A stretch of 64,000 nt of DNA from an uncultured Christensenella sp. (GCA_910577945.1 CAJTNI010000002.1:87674-151673), one strand, 5' to 3'; counted from the first letter of the stretch, positions 7,717 through 17,670 are shown. Notes: generated by a model not told the origin, from the sequence alone. A program made the numbers and translations.

Positions 7717-9075
7717 ATGTTACACGAAGAATGCGGAGTTATGGGCGCGTACGATTTCGACGGCGGCGACGTCGCGGTCGATTTGTATCACGGACTGTAC
7801 ACGTTGCAGCACCGCGGGCAAGAGAGCTGCGGCATTGTTACCAACGATTACGTAAAGCTGCACACCGTTAAAGATAAAGGGCTTGTCAACGAGGTTTTCA
7901 ACCCGCACAACCTCGCGTCGCTCAAAGGCAAAATAGGCGTGGGGCACGTGCTTTACGGCTATACGGGCGAGGATAACGACGGCGTTCAGCCCATAGTGTC
8001 GCGCTACTGCAAGGGCTCGATGACTATCGCCATGAACGGCATGATAACCAATTACGACGAGCTGAGGGCAAAGCTCGAACAGCGCGGCGCGATTTTCCAA
8101 TCGTCGGCGCACGCGGAAATGGTGATGAACCTCATCGCCGTGGCGCGCACCAAGTGCGGCAGCGCGGAGCAGGCGGTACTCGACGCGACCAAGCAGCTGC
8201 GCGGCGCGTATTCCATAGTCGTTATGAGCCCCAAAAAGCTCATCGCCGTGCGCGACCCGTACGGGTTCAAGCCGCTGTCCATGGGCAAGCGCGGCAACAG
8301 CTACTTTTTTGCGTCCGAATCGTCGGCATTCGACGTTATCAAGGCGCAGACGCTTTGCGACGTTAAGCCGGGCGAGCTTATCAAAATAGACGAGAACGGC
8401 GTGACGCGGTTCGAGGACAACGTCGGCAAGGTCAAGCCGTCGCTGTGCGTGTTCGAGTACGTGTACTTTGCGCGGCCCGATTCCTATCTCGACGGCAAGA
8501 GCGTTTATCAGGCGCGCATAGACATAGGCAGGGAGCTTTACGCCGCGCACCCCGTCAAGGCGGATATCGTCATGGGCGTGCCCAGCTCGGGCTTGCATTT
8601 CGCGCTCGGCTATGCGTACGCCAGCGGCATTCCGTACGCCGACGGGCTTGTCAAAAATTCGTACGTAGGCAGAACGTTTATCAAGGGTACGGACGCGGTG
8701 CGCCGCGAAGCTGTATCCATTAAGCTCAACGCCATGCGCGGCGCAATCGAGGGCAAGAACGTAGTGCTTGTGGACGACTCGATTGTGCGCGGCACGACCA
8801 GCGCCAACCTCGTTCGCATGATTAAGGACGGCGGAGCAAAGAGCGTGCACATGCGTATCGCGTCGCCGCCGTTTATATATTCCTGCCCGTACGGCTCGGA
8901 CATTCCCGACCGCGCGCAGCTCGCCGCCGTGCGCATGAGCATAGAACAAATCCGCGAGTCTATCGGCGCGGACTCGCTCGGATACCTGCCTATCGAGGCG
9001 TTCAAAAAAGTGGGGCTTTGCGACAGGTACTGCGAGGCGTGCTTTACGGGCAATTACCCCGACGCCGACAAATAG
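7717..9075 (+). CDS. purF: Amidophosphoribosyltransferase (glutamine PRPP amidotransferase)
   Basis: First committed step of purine synthesis: transfers glutamine amide nitrogen to PRPP. The 452-residue protein starts MLHEEC; a five-residue propeptide would be removed to free the catalytic N-terminal Cys6. The glutaminase domain holds RGQES and the NGMITNYDELR segment; the phosphoribosyltransferase domain has the PRPP loop NVVLVDDSIVRGTTSANL. C-terminal cysteines (CDRYCEACFTGNYP) match the iron-sulfur ligands of the Bacillus-type enzyme. Start at 7717 is fixed by AAGGA 6 bases upstream and by the Cys propeptide. Two short genes follow closely in the same direction. Confidence 0.97.
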   Translation: MLHEECGVMGAYDFDGGDVAVDLYHGLYTLQHRGQESCGIVTNDYVKLHTVKDKGLVNEVFNPHNLASLKGKIGVGHVLYGYTGEDNDGVQPIVSRYCKGSMTIAMNGMITNYDELRAKLEQRGAIFQSSAHAEMVMNLIAVARTKCGSAEQAVLDATKQLRGAYSIVVMSPKKLIAVRDPYGFKPLSMGKRGNSYFFASESSAFDVIKAQTLCDVKPGELIKIDENGVTRFEDNVGKVKPSLCVFEYVYFARPDSYLDGKSVYQARIDIGRELYAAHPVKADIVMGVPSSGLHFALGYAYASGIPYADGLVKNSYVGRTFIKGTDAVRREAVSIKLNAMRGAIEGKNVVLVDDSIVRGTTSANLVRMIKDGGAKSVHMRIASPPFIYSCPYGSDIPDRAQLAAVRMSIEQIRESIGADSLGYLPIEAFKKVGLCDRYCEACFTGNYPDADK

Positions 9076-9089
9076 GCGTATAGCATATT

Positions 9090-9830
9090 ATGGAAAACAA
9101 AGATATGCCGACCGCGCCGCAGCCCGCGCGCGAGCGGTTTAACAATACGCTCAAAGCTCGCGCGGCGAGCATAAAAAGCGTGCGCAACGACGTGTACACC
9201 ACGCGGGCGTGGCAGCTTGCCGTGTACTTTATGCTGGGCATAGGCGCAATCGCGCTGCTCGTCGCGTCCATGCTGACCGACGGCACGGTCTCGATTGCGT
9301 GCATGATAAGCGGCGTGGTCGCAACGGTGTTTATCGTATTCTTCTACACCGCGGTACGCGCAATCGCGCCCATGAGCTTTTTGCAGTATACCGAGGTGGA
9401 CGGCGACGTGCGCTACTGCTTTCGCATAATGTCCAAGCACCGTTCGGTGTTTTACGACGGCGAGCACGTGGTCGAGGCGGATAGAAACGAGTACAAAAAC
9501 CCGTCGTCGTTCGAGCTCGAATTTCTGCGCGCCGACTTTTTCGCGGACATGGACGCGGACCTGCGTATAGCCAAGGGCGAAAAAGAAATCTACAAAGGCA
9601 CGCTCGACCGCGGCGACAAAACCGTCAAATGCAAAATCGTGTTCGTAAACAACGTGCCCGTGTACGGCGTTGTCGGCGGCATGCGCATTAAGTATTTCGA
9701 CGTCAACAGCACCAAAGAGCGGTTCGTCGTGCCGTATGCGCTCAAACAGGCGACCAAGAGCTACGGCTTTGCGTTCCCCAAGCTTTCGGGGCTGTACGTG
9801 CGCGACGACGTGAACGCGACCAAGCAATAA
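9090..9830 (+). CDS. Two-pass membrane protein of unknown function
   Basis: The protein has 246 residues with a basic N-terminal region of about 42 residues, two adjacent membrane helices (about 43-63 and 68-91) and a soluble C-terminal domain of about 155 residues. No family is recognised; the hydrophobic hairpin followed by a mixed alpha/beta domain resembles many uncharacterised Clostridial proteins. It starts 14 bases after purF and ends 6 bases before the deaminase gene, so it is probably part of a purF operon. Confidence 0.75.
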   Translation: MENKDMPTAPQPARERFNNTLKARAASIKSVRNDVYTTRAWQLAVYFMLGIGAIALLVASMLTDGTVSIACMISGVVATVFIVFFYTAVRAIAPMSFLQYTEVDGDVRYCFRIMSKHRSVFYDGEHVVEADRNEYKNPSSFELEFLRADFFADMDADLRIAKGEKEIYKGTLDRGDKTVKCKIVFVNNVPVYGVVGGMRIKYFDVNSTKERFVVPYALKQATKSYGFAFPKLSGLYVRDDVNATKQ

Positions 9831-9836
9831 CTCATC

Positions 9837-10235
9837 ATGAAATCGGACGATATTTGGGATAAAATGTATGCGGCGGCGGTCGCCGTGCAAAACGGCAGGC
9901 GCGTTTCCGAGTATGTGGAGGCGGGCGGCGTGGCTGCCGCGGTGCTCGCGGCGTCGGGTAAGCTTTACACGGGCGTGTGCGTAGACACATGCTCAACGCT
10001 CGGTATTTGCGCCGAGCGCAACGCGATTTTCAATATGCTGACCGCGGGCGACGAGGCTATCGACAAGGTTTTGGCTGTCATGCCCGACGGCAAAACGGGC
10101 GCGCCGTGCGGCGCGTGCCGCGAGCTTATGGTTCAGCTCATGCCCAAATCGTATAAGCAAATTCAAATCATGCTCGATTACTCGACCGGGCGCGTCGTCA
10201 CGCTCGGCGAGCTGACGCCCGAGTGGTGGATATAG
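9837..10235 (+). CDS. cdd: Cytidine deaminase family protein
   Basis: Zinc hydrolase of nucleoside salvage, cytidine to uridine. The 132-residue length fits the homotetrameric class. The zinc and catalytic motifs CAERNA (about residues 62-67) and PCGACRE (about 97-103) are intact, giving three Cys ligands and the catalytic Glu. The N-terminal region AVAVQNGRRVSEYVEAGGVAAAV is shorter than in classical Cdd, so a related deaminase (blasticidin-S deaminase-like) is possible. Last gene of the purF cluster, followed by a terminator. Confidence 0.85.
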   Translation: MKSDDIWDKMYAAAVAVQNGRRVSEYVEAGGVAAAVLAASGKLYTGVCVDTCSTLGICAERNAIFNMLTAGDEAIDKVLAVMPDGKTGAPCGACRELMVQLMPKSYKQIQIMLDYSTGRVVTLGELTPEWWI

Positions 10236-10270
10236 GGCGATTGCGCTTACATATGCGAATATGCGCATTT

Positions 10271-10301
10271 CCGTCGTTTCGTTATGGAACGGCGGTTTTT
10301 T
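10271..10301 (+). terminator. Intrinsic terminator after the deaminase gene
   Basis: CCGTCGTT / AACGGCGG, 8-bp stem with one G-T pair, then TTTTTT. The rest of 10236-10607 holds small hairpins (GCAAATGTTTCGTTTGC) and the next promoter, no gene. Confidence 0.75.
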
Positions 10302-10427
10302 AAATTTGTTAAGCAAATGTTTCGTTTGCGCGTTGCCTTGCGGCAAATTCGCGCGCCGAGCGATAAATCGGCGGTAATTTTGCGCGCGATTGCTTGAAAT
10401 AATTTTTTAATAAAATTAAAAAACGTA

Positions 10428-10456
10428 TTGACTTGCGCGTATTTGTGTGCTACACT
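10428..10456 (+). promoter_or_regulatory. Promoter of the large lipoprotein/phosphodiesterase operon
   Basis: TTGACT at 10428-10433, 17-bp spacer, TACACT at 10451-10456. The leader to the ATG is about 145 bases, unusually long for this window. Confidence 0.65.
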
Positions 10457-10607
10457 ACCGATATCAAGGTTGGCGATTGGGTGAGACGCGAACGGTTTGG
10501 GCGAATGCGGCTTAAACTGCGGTCGGCGCATTTATCGCCGCAACAAGCGGCAATCGGCGCGGGGGCGGACGGTTGCGTCGTTACGGCGTTGCCGTAAGGA
10601 GAAACGA

Positions 10608-13600
10608 ATGATGAGAAAACGGTTTTCGTTGATATTTGCGGCGATACTCGCTTTGTGTATCGGCGCGCTTATCGCGTGCGGCGACAAGCCCGAAGCGCCT
10701 ACGCCGCTCGTCGCGCCCGTGCTCACGCTCGACGGCAGCGTCGTGTCGTGGGAAGCGGTCGACCACGCGACGGGCTACGAGGTTTACATAGACGGCGACA
10801 GAGCGGCGAGCGTTGCGGAAACGCGCTACGAAATCGGCGTTACCGCTTTCGGCATTTACGAGGTGCGCGTGCGCGCGACTACCGACGAAAGCGGGTATGC
10901 CGCGTCCGAGCTGTCGGCGGCGATTAAGTACGTTTTGGATAGCAAGCCCGACGTGCCCAAGCAGACGCTCGCCGCGCCCGTGCTCACGCTCGACGGCAGC
11001 GTCGTGTCGTGGGCGGCGGTGGCGCACGCGACGGGCTACGAAGTTTACATAGACGGCGATAAGGCGGCGACCGTTACGGAAACGCGATACGAATTGAATA
11101 TAACCGCGGCGGGGCGTTACGAGATTACCGTGCGCGCGGTTACTGCGGAGGACGGGTACGAAAGCTCGGCGGCGTCGGCGGCGGTCGTTTACACCGTTAC
11201 CGTCGCGACGACCGAAAAGCTGGACGCGCCCGTTTTGTCTATAAGCGGGAATGCGGTTACGTGGACGGCGGTGGCGCATGCGACGGGCTACGAGGTTTAC
11301 GTAAACGGCGACAAGGCTGCGACGTTGACCGTCGCCGAGTACGTGCTCGACGCGACGGAGGACGGCACGTACGTCGTGACGGTGCGCGCCGTTTCGACGG
11401 ACGCGGGCTATACCCCGTCCGACTTGTCGGCGGAGGTCGTATACGTATTGAACAGCGCCGCCGAGCCGCTCGACGCGCCCGTGCCGACGGCGGACGGCGA
11501 CACGGTGTCGTGGGCTGCGGTCGATAACGCCGTTGCGTACGCCGTTTATATCGACGGCGAGCGCGCGGCGGTAGTTACGGCTACTTCCTATACCGTGGCG
11601 GGAATCGCCGCGGGGGGGCATGAGGTCGCCGTTATGGCGCTTGCCGACAATACGGGCAAGCATTGCAATTCGGAATTGTCGGCGGCGGTTGAGTGCGTCG
11701 TCGCCAAGGTCGCGGACAGGCTCGCGCTCGTGCGCGCGCCGCAAAAGCTGGAATATATCGCGGGCGCTGCCGCGCTCGATTTGACGGGGCTTTTAGCGCA
11801 AATCCATTATACAAACGCCGAGCCCGAGAATATCGAGCTCGGGCTCGGCGACGTCGTAACCGATTACGATTTGAGCGTCGCGGGGCGGTACGAAATAGAG
11901 TTTGAAAAGGACGGCGTTTTCGGCGCGGCGTTCCGCATTTACGTAAACGCGCCTGCGGCGGTCGGCGGACGCGTCGTCAATCTTTGGACGTACTCGGGCG
12001 ACGACGGCAACAACGGTACGGGCGTGTGGACCGCGCCCGCGGCGTACGACGTGACGGGCGATATAGGCTTTACGCCCGTTACCGCCGTCACTGCCGACGG
12101 GAAAACGCTTACGCTCACGGACGGCAAAGCGCCCGTGTCCGAGCTCGGCATGGGCGAAACGCTCGTCAAGCTCTCCGACGGCGCGCGCGAGGAGTACGTG
12201 ACGGTTGTGGTTGCGTACGGCATAGACGGCGCGGGCGCGTGGTATTCCATGGCTGCCGCGCTCGACGGCTACTACGTTCTCAAAAACGATATCGACTTTG
12301 CGGCGGGCGGCAAGCAGATAGGCAACGCGCCGCTCAATATGACTTGGAGCAACGACGCGCACACCGCGGCGACGACCGTCGCGCTGGACCGCAGCGGCGT
12401 GGGCGACCCCGAGGCGCGCGGCGTCGCGTTTACGGGCACGCTCGACGGCGCGGGCTATTCCGTTATGAATTACGAGCTCAAAAAGGGCGGGTATTCGTAC
12501 AACGAGCGGTACAAGGGCTGCGGCGCGGCGATGTTCGGATACCTCGGCAAGAGCGGGCGCATACGCAATCTCGTGCTGGCGGGCGTGACCGTGCGCGGTA
12601 TGGATTACAGCTCGATATTGGTGGGCTACAACGAAGGACGCTTGGAAAACATAACCATCGAATATAACTGCGTTGTGTCCAATATGTATTCGCACGGCGC
12701 GATAATCTCCGCGTATAATTACGGCGTCGTCAAAAACGTAGTGTCGTACGTTTCGGACGGACTGAGAAACGGCAACGCGGTTGCGCTCGACCTCGTGCGC
12801 GCCGACGGCGATTATACGGGCGAGCGCGCGGTCAACGGCTACGTGTGCGACTATTCCGACCTTACGGGCATACTCGGCGACGGCTGGCGGTATCTCGACG
12901 GGCACGGCACCGTGTACTGCAACGACACGTTCCGCATAATCGCGGACAGCCCCGATACCTGGTACGTGGGCGTTGACAACGAGGTTACTGTTATACTCGC
13001 CAATCCTGCCGTCGTAAGCGGCGTATACGTTCATTCTTGGGGCGGGTACTCGGGCGCGGTGTCGGTTACGGGCAGCGCGGCGCGTGGCAACGCCGTCACG
13101 TTCAAGCTCAAAATACCGAGCGGCGCGACGGGCGGTTCGCTGTCGGTTATGTTCAGGTTTTCCGATACGGGCAAATACTGCTGCAACGTAAAGCCGACAA
13201 TCGGCGCGCCCTATATCAACCGCATCGAGGACGGCACGCAAGGCGGATTCGAGGCGGTGGTCGGCTCTGAAATCAACCTTTCGGCAGTGCCGCTGCGGCT
13301 CGTCTTTACCGACGGGTCGGAGCAGTCGGGCGCGCCCGACGGGTACGTCGAGAGCACTTACGACGCGAGCAAGGCGGACGTCGCGCAGTACGTTACCTTC
13401 TACAAGCGCGCGGGCGACGAGTATTTGTACGCCGTCATAAAGGTGACTGCGCGAGAGCCGCAGGGCGAATACGTGTCCGAGCTTATCGTGGAAAAGAAGG
13501 CGGGCGCGGCGCGGATAGAGCTGGACGCGAACGGCGCGTTCGACCTCGACGAATATCTGTCGTTTACGCTCAAAACCAATACGGGCGACGCGCGCGTCGT

Positions 13601-14312
13601 CACCGCCGCCGAGGCGGGCATAACAGCGGGCGCGTACAAAGCGGGCAAGCGCGTCGTAGCATTTTCGTATAAGAACGAAATCGACTACACGGCGGTCGGG
13701 CAAATCGAGTTGGAGCTTTGGCAGCGCGTGACTACGGCGGCGGAGTTTGCCGCAATCAACGACAACCTTGACGGATATTACGTGCTCGGCGCGGATATAG
13801 ATTTCGGCGGCAAGCAGTACAGCATAGGCTGTATACCGCTGAGCCTGGACGGCGGCGGCAATACCGTTTGCTATATAAAGGACGGTATGGGCGTGGGCGT
13901 GGCGTTCGTCGGCAAATTCGACGGCGCGGGGCATACGCTTTCGGGCTTTAAATCCGATTACGCGCTCGCGTTTACGCCCGAGAGCTTTGCGCGCACGCTG
14001 TTCAATTATATAGGCGAGGGCGGCGAGGTTTACGATTTTACGGTGAGCGGGTTCGACGTCAAGTCTACCAACTTTACGGCGTTTATAGCGGGCTGTAACC
14101 GCGGCGTCGTGCGCGGCGTTACGGTGACGGGCGGCGCGATTGCCGCCAACTACGGCGGAGCGGCGGCGTTCGCTTACGCCAATTACGGCAAGATAGAAAA
14201 CTGCGCGTGCGGCGTCGCCGCGTTTACCAAGCCCGACGGGTCGAGCGCGCAAACGCTAGCGGCGACCGCGGAGGGCAACGGCACGGTTACGAATTGTACC
14301 GTCGGGGCATAG
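10608..14312 (+). CDS. Large surface lipoprotein with four Fn3-like repeats and GLUG-type beta-helix segments
   Basis: The 1234-residue protein has a lipoprotein signal ending LIAC (Cys about 24). Four consecutive repeats of about 80 residues follow (about 36-111, 122-198, 205-280, 286-363), each with the core VSWxAVxHATGYEVYIDG, which is the fibronectin type III fold pattern. A short Ig-like segment (AGRYEIEFEKDG) comes next. Two later regions (about 545-700 and 1043-1230) show the DGYYVLxxDIDFxGK...FxGxxDGAGHTLSGF pattern of GLUG/right-handed beta-helix repeats. Binding of a polysaccharide or host glycan at the cell surface is plausible. AAGGAG lies 6 bases before the ATG at 10608. The next gene begins 9 bases downstream, so the two products are made together. 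Confidence 0.8.
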   Translation: MMRKRFSLIFAAILALCIGALIACGDKPEAPTPLVAPVLTLDGSVVSWEAVDHATGYEVYIDGDRAASVAETRYEIGVTAFGIYEVRVRATTDESGYAASELSAAIKYVLDSKPDVPKQTLAAPVLTLDGSVVSWAAVAHATGYEVYIDGDKAATVTETRYELNITAAGRYEITVRAVTAEDGYESSAASAAVVYTVTVATTEKLDAPVLSISGNAVTWTAVAHATGYEVYVNGDKAATLTVAEYVLDATEDGTYVVTVRAVSTDAGYTPSDLSAEVVYVLNSAAEPLDAPVPTADGDTVSWAAVDNAVAYAVYIDGERAAVVTATSYTVAGIAAGGHEVAVMALADNTGKHCNSELSAAVECVVAKVADRLALVRAPQKLEYIAGAAALDLTGLLAQIHYTNAEPENIELGLGDVVTDYDLSVAGRYEIEFEKDGVFGAAFRIYVNAPAAVGGRVVNLWTYSGDDGNNGTGVWTAPAAYDVTGDIGFTPVTAVTADGKTLTLTDGKAPVSELGMGETLVKLSDGAREEYVTVVVAYGIDGAGAWYSMAAALDGYYVLKNDIDFAAGGKQIGNAPLNMTWSNDAHTAATTVALDRSGVGDPEARGVAFTGTLDGAGYSVMNYELKKGGYSYNERYKGCGAAMFGYLGKSGRIRNLVLAGVTVRGMDYSSILVGYNEGRLENITIEYNCVVSNMYSHGAIISAYNYGVVKNVVSYVSDGLRNGNAVALDLVRADGDYTGERAVNGYVCDYSDLTGILGDGWRYLDGHGTVYCNDTFRIIADSPDTWYVGVDNEVTVILANPAVVSGVYVHSWGGYSGAVSVTGSAARGNAVTFKLKIPSGATGGSLSVMFRFSDTGKYCCNVKPTIGAPYINRIEDGTQGGFEAVVGSEINLSAVPLRLVFTDGSEQSGAPDGYVESTYDASKADVAQYVTFYKRAGDEYLYAVIKVTAREPQGEYVSELIVEKKAGAARIELDANGAFDLDEYLSFTLKTNTGDARVVTAAEAGITAGAYKAGKRVVAFSYKNEIDYTAVGQIELELWQRVTTAAEFAAINDNLDGYYVLGADIDFGGKQYSIGCIPLSLDGGGNTVCYIKDGMGVGVAFVGKFDGAGHTLSGFKSDYALAFTPESFARTLFNYIGEGGEVYDFTVSGFDVKSTNFTAFIAGCNRGVVRGVTVTGGAIAANYGGAAAFAYANYGKIENCACGVAAFTKPDGSSAQTLAATAEGNGTVTNCTVGA

Positions 14313-14321
14313 GAGAGTATC

Positions 14322-16760
14322 ATGAGAATCAAAAGATTTGCGGTTTTGTCGATTTTGCTCGCGGTTGCGCTGGCGGCGGCAGTAGCGGCGACGGCGGCGT
14401 TCGGAGTTTTCGCGCCGCGCGGCGCGAAAAGAACGGCGACGCACGGCGGCGGGGGCGTGGAGTCCTCGACGGCGACCGATACTGCGTCCGCTGCGGGCGG
14501 CGATTACTCGGCGAGCGATTTTACCGACGTGCCCGACGATTGGGAGCTTATCGAAAAGTGCGATACGACTAATACGCGCACGACCTTTTTCGACGGCGAA
14601 ATGTCGGTGTTCCACAGCGCGACGACGGGCGGCAATGCCGCGAATTATTACGGCGCGGCGTACAAAATCGCCGCCGACAGAACGTATCGCGATTTCACGT
14701 TCGAAATGACCTTCCGCATGGTTAGCTGGACGGACACAAGTCGATTTATCGCCGTAATGTTCCACACGCAGACCGTCGACAATCGGCTTATCGGATACAT
14801 GGTCAATTATCGCGTCAAGGGCGAAAACGCCGTGTCCTCGCTCAACAAGACGTCCGCCAACGACAGCAATTCAAAAATCGTCAAGGATATAAGCGACAAA
14901 AAGCTGCACACCATGCGCATAGAGCTTGTCGGCACGCGCTGTTTATATTATATGGACGGCATACTTTTGCACGATTGGGACGTGTCGATTAAGGACGCGC
15001 ACCTCGGCGGCGCACTCGACAGCGGCGGCTTCGCGCTGCTCGTAAACAGGAGTCAAATGCAAATCGCGTCGGTGAAAATAAACGAGCCCGCGGCGGAACA
15101 GCCCGCGAGTATCGACGACAGGCTTATCGCAAGCACGTATTACGACAACGGCGGCATTGTCAACGGTCCGACCGTGGCGTGCGATATCACGGACGGCGCG
15201 ACGCTCGACGCGGCGCTTACGGCGGACGCGCGCCCGTCCAACGCGATTTTGCGGTACGGCGCGGACGGCAACGTCGTCGGCGCGAACGGTGAAATCCTGG
15301 GCGCGTTCGACGACGTTTACTTGGCTATGCGCGGGCGAATAGTGCCCGTCGTGCGCGTGGAAAGCGTGGCGGCGGCGGACGCGTTTGTCGAGTATATGAG
15401 CACGACGCGCAATATTCTGGATATATCGGTGCTGTCGTCCGACCCCGCGCTGGTCAAGCGCGTGCGCACGGCGTGCCCCGCAATGCGCGGCATGATAGCT
15501 TACGACGAGCCGCGCGCGCTGTCCGAGCTCGTGGCGGAGGTGCATGCCAATCTTGCGACGGTGGCGGTGCTGCCGCAGCGGCTTGCGACCGTCGAAGCCG
15601 TAACGTATATTCAGGCGCGGTTCGAGACGGTGTGGGTAGAGCCCGAGTCGGCGCTCTACGCGGATATTTGCGACAGCGTGAACAGCGGCGCGTACGGCGT
15701 TGTCAGCCCGTATTTCCGCGACGTGTACGACGCTTTGGCAACGTACGAGACGGGCAGCGTTACGCGCACGGCAATGAACGTGGCGCACCGCGGCTGCTCC
15801 AATCTGACCTACGAAAACTCGCTCGGCGCGGTGCGGCTCGCTGTGGAAAACGGCGCGACGCATTTGGAGCTCGACGGCAAGCTCACGCGCGACGGGCATA
15901 TCGTTATTTTGCACGACGACGATTTGACGGCGTCCACTACGGGCACGGGCAACGTGGAGAGCAAGACGCTCGCCGAGCTCATGCGCTACGACTTGACCGT
16001 GCGCGACGCGAACGGAGTGAAGGACGCGTATTTGAAGGACGACGACGGCAACGATATAATAGAAAAAATCCCCACGCTCGAACAAGTGCTGGACGAGATT
16101 GAGGGCACCGACGTCGTGCTAGTTTTCGAGATTAAGACGGACAAAACCGCAATCGTGGATAAGCTCAAATCGACGCTTACGCAGCGCGGCATGCTGGCGC
16201 AGACCGTGGCGATTACGTTTGACGACAGCGGCGCAATGCTCGACAAAATGAAAGCCGTTTTGCCCGAAATGCCTGTGGCGCGGTTGGAGGGCTTGGGCGG
16301 TTCGCCGCTCTCCGTAGACGATTTCGCGGAGATTTTGGAGCTGCTGGGCAGGGGCAACGCCGCGCTCGACAAGAGCTATTCGCACGGCGGCGGCTCGCTC
16401 GCGCTCAACAGATATTTGCGCGACCGCGGCATGGTCGGGTGGTATTGGACGTTCGCCGACGAATCGGCGGTGCGCGTCGGCGAGTCGCTCGGCTACCTCG
16501 GCATCACCAACAACTGCGCAGAGACCTATGCGCGCCGCGAGCGGTTTGTAAGCGGCGCGGCAAACCAAAGTTTTGCGCGGCTTGCGCTCGGCGACGCCGT
16601 TTCGGTGCGCGTGACCGATTACTCGGGCGACGTGCAAACGCGCGACGGCAGCGTCGTTTACTGCCGCCGCACGACGCACGGCTGGCGCGTGATAGCGCGC
16701 GTGCAGACCGACCGCGGCTATATGTATACGCAAAGCTTCGCCGTGGAAAAGTCGGCATAA
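14322..16760 (+). CDS. Secreted glycerophosphodiester phosphodiesterase with N-terminal jelly-roll domain
   Basis: Hydrolyses glycerophosphodiesters or related phosphodiester polymers outside the cell. A Sec signal peptide ends near residue 31. Residues about 50-255 have the pattern of a concanavalin-like (3-keto-disaccharide hydrolase/LamG type) sandwich. The C-terminal catalytic barrel (about 485-735) has HRGCSNLTYENS, LELDGKLTRDG and LHDDDL, the conserved His-Arg, Glu, Glu-x-Asp and second His of the GDPD family. Between them, residues about 275-480 look like a second, degenerate barrel (VPVVRVESVAAADAFVEY). AGGAGA lies 5 bases before the start. Coupled to the preceding lipoprotein. At 812 residues it is about three times a minimal GDPD. 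Confidence 0.85.
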   Translation: MRIKRFAVLSILLAVALAAAVAATAAFGVFAPRGAKRTATHGGGGVESSTATDTASAAGGDYSASDFTDVPDDWELIEKCDTTNTRTTFFDGEMSVFHSATTGGNAANYYGAAYKIAADRTYRDFTFEMTFRMVSWTDTSRFIAVMFHTQTVDNRLIGYMVNYRVKGENAVSSLNKTSANDSNSKIVKDISDKKLHTMRIELVGTRCLYYMDGILLHDWDVSIKDAHLGGALDSGGFALLVNRSQMQIASVKINEPAAEQPASIDDRLIASTYYDNGGIVNGPTVACDITDGATLDAALTADARPSNAILRYGADGNVVGANGEILGAFDDVYLAMRGRIVPVVRVESVAAADAFVEYMSTTRNILDISVLSSDPALVKRVRTACPAMRGMIAYDEPRALSELVAEVHANLATVAVLPQRLATVEAVTYIQARFETVWVEPESALYADICDSVNSGAYGVVSPYFRDVYDALATYETGSVTRTAMNVAHRGCSNLTYENSLGAVRLAVENGATHLELDGKLTRDGHIVILHDDDLTASTTGTGNVESKTLAELMRYDLTVRDANGVKDAYLKDDDGNDIIEKIPTLEQVLDEIEGTDVVLVFEIKTDKTAIVDKLKSTLTQRGMLAQTVAITFDDSGAMLDKMKAVLPEMPVARLEGLGGSPLSVDDFAEILELLGRGNAALDKSYSHGGGSLALNRYLRDRGMVGWYWTFADESAVRVGESLGYLGITNNCAETYARRERFVSGAANQSFARLALGDAVSVRVTDYSGDVQTRDGSVVYCRRTTHGWRVIARVQTDRGYMYTQSFAVEKSA

Positions 16761-16945
16761 AAAATCGCCGCGGCATAGTCGCGACGAGAGCAAGTAAGAA
16801 ATTTCCGCGCGCGACAGCGTTAGGCAACCGCCGCGTTTCGCGCTCATAATCAATTAAACTATTAGCGGCCGACCTCGAAGCAACACGCTATCCGGTCGGT
16901 CGCCGACGGGCGTGAAAAGGTTCGGCGTACGGTCGAGCCTTTTCG

Positions 16946-17203
16946 CTACAATAGGAACGCCGCCGCGACGACCACGCCCGCGCCGGGCAAACCCAACGCG
17001 CCGATTATGAGCGCGTTGAACGCGTTGAGCGGCAGCACTATTATATTGAACGCCGACAGCCCCGCAATCAGCGCGCCGCCCGCTATCGAGTTTATCAGCA
17101 CGCGCAGCACGCCGCGCGTTTTCAGTCGCATTACCCAAGCGACGGTTGCGACGAGCGCGACGGCGGCGACGAATATCAGCGCGGTTTCCCAAGTGAGTTT
17201 CAT
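16946..17203 (-). CDS. BofA family small membrane protein
   Basis: The 85-residue protein has an N-terminal helix followed by a hydrophobic region NSIAGGALIAGLSAFNIIVLPLNAFNALIIGALGLPG, which matches the BofA (pro-sigma-K processing inhibitor) family pattern ending in GxPG. In Bacillus BofA holds the SpoIVFB protease inactive in the forespore membrane. Presence suggests, but does not prove, a sporulation-capable lineage. The start at 17203 has no clear ribosome site; TATATT lies 5 bases upstream of it, so a leaderless message is possible. Alone on the minus strand between the phosphodiesterase and proS. Confidence 0.75.
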   Translation of the reverse strand: MKLTWETALIFVAAVALVATVAWVMRLKTRGVLRVLINSIAGGALIAGLSAFNIIVLPLNAFNALIIGALGLPGAGVVVAAAFLL

Positions 17204-17670
17204 ACTAGAATATATGCGCGCGGACAAGCTTTTATAATCGGTGATTTGAGAAATGCGGCTTGCAAACCGAATGTTTGACGACCGACGCGTGCGGACTTTA
17301 TCGGTAGTGGGCGTTGCACCCGAATAAAGACTTGTGCTTGATAAATAATCGGATGTCGCGAATAGTTTGGTTTGCGCTTTGCGGCGGTTCGCTCGGACAC
17401 CTCGACTACGCTCGGGGTGACGGTAGCGGAGAAATCTTCTTTTGCGATAAGGATAGATTTCTCGACTACGCGCTGACGCGCGCGCTCGAAATGACGCCTT
17501 TTTATAATGCGTTACGTTTCTATTCGGGTGCACGGCAAAATCACCGTCACGGTAAACACACGGCAGTCGCCAAGCCTTCGGCTTGCACACGGCATACGCC
17601 AAGCCTTCGGCTTGCGCACGGCAGTCGTCAAGCCTTCGGCTTGCAAACGTTAAACATATGGTTTGTAGTG
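17204..17670. repeat. Intergenic repeat field before proS
   Basis: No gene. TGCACCCGAATA (about 17316) and TATTCGGGTGCA (about 17520) form an inverted pair bracketing a GAGAAATCTT...AGATTTCTCGAC...GAAATGACG element. After it come three copies of a CCAAGCCTTCGGCTTG palindrome at about 30-bp spacing (17568-17645). All are members of the repeat family also seen after ilvC. Confidence 0.7.

Noticed and set aside
11793..14252. 819-codon minus-strand frame inside the Fn3 lipoprotein
   Set aside because: Arg/His-rich composition and full overlap with a well-supported plus-strand gene mark it as a shadow frame.
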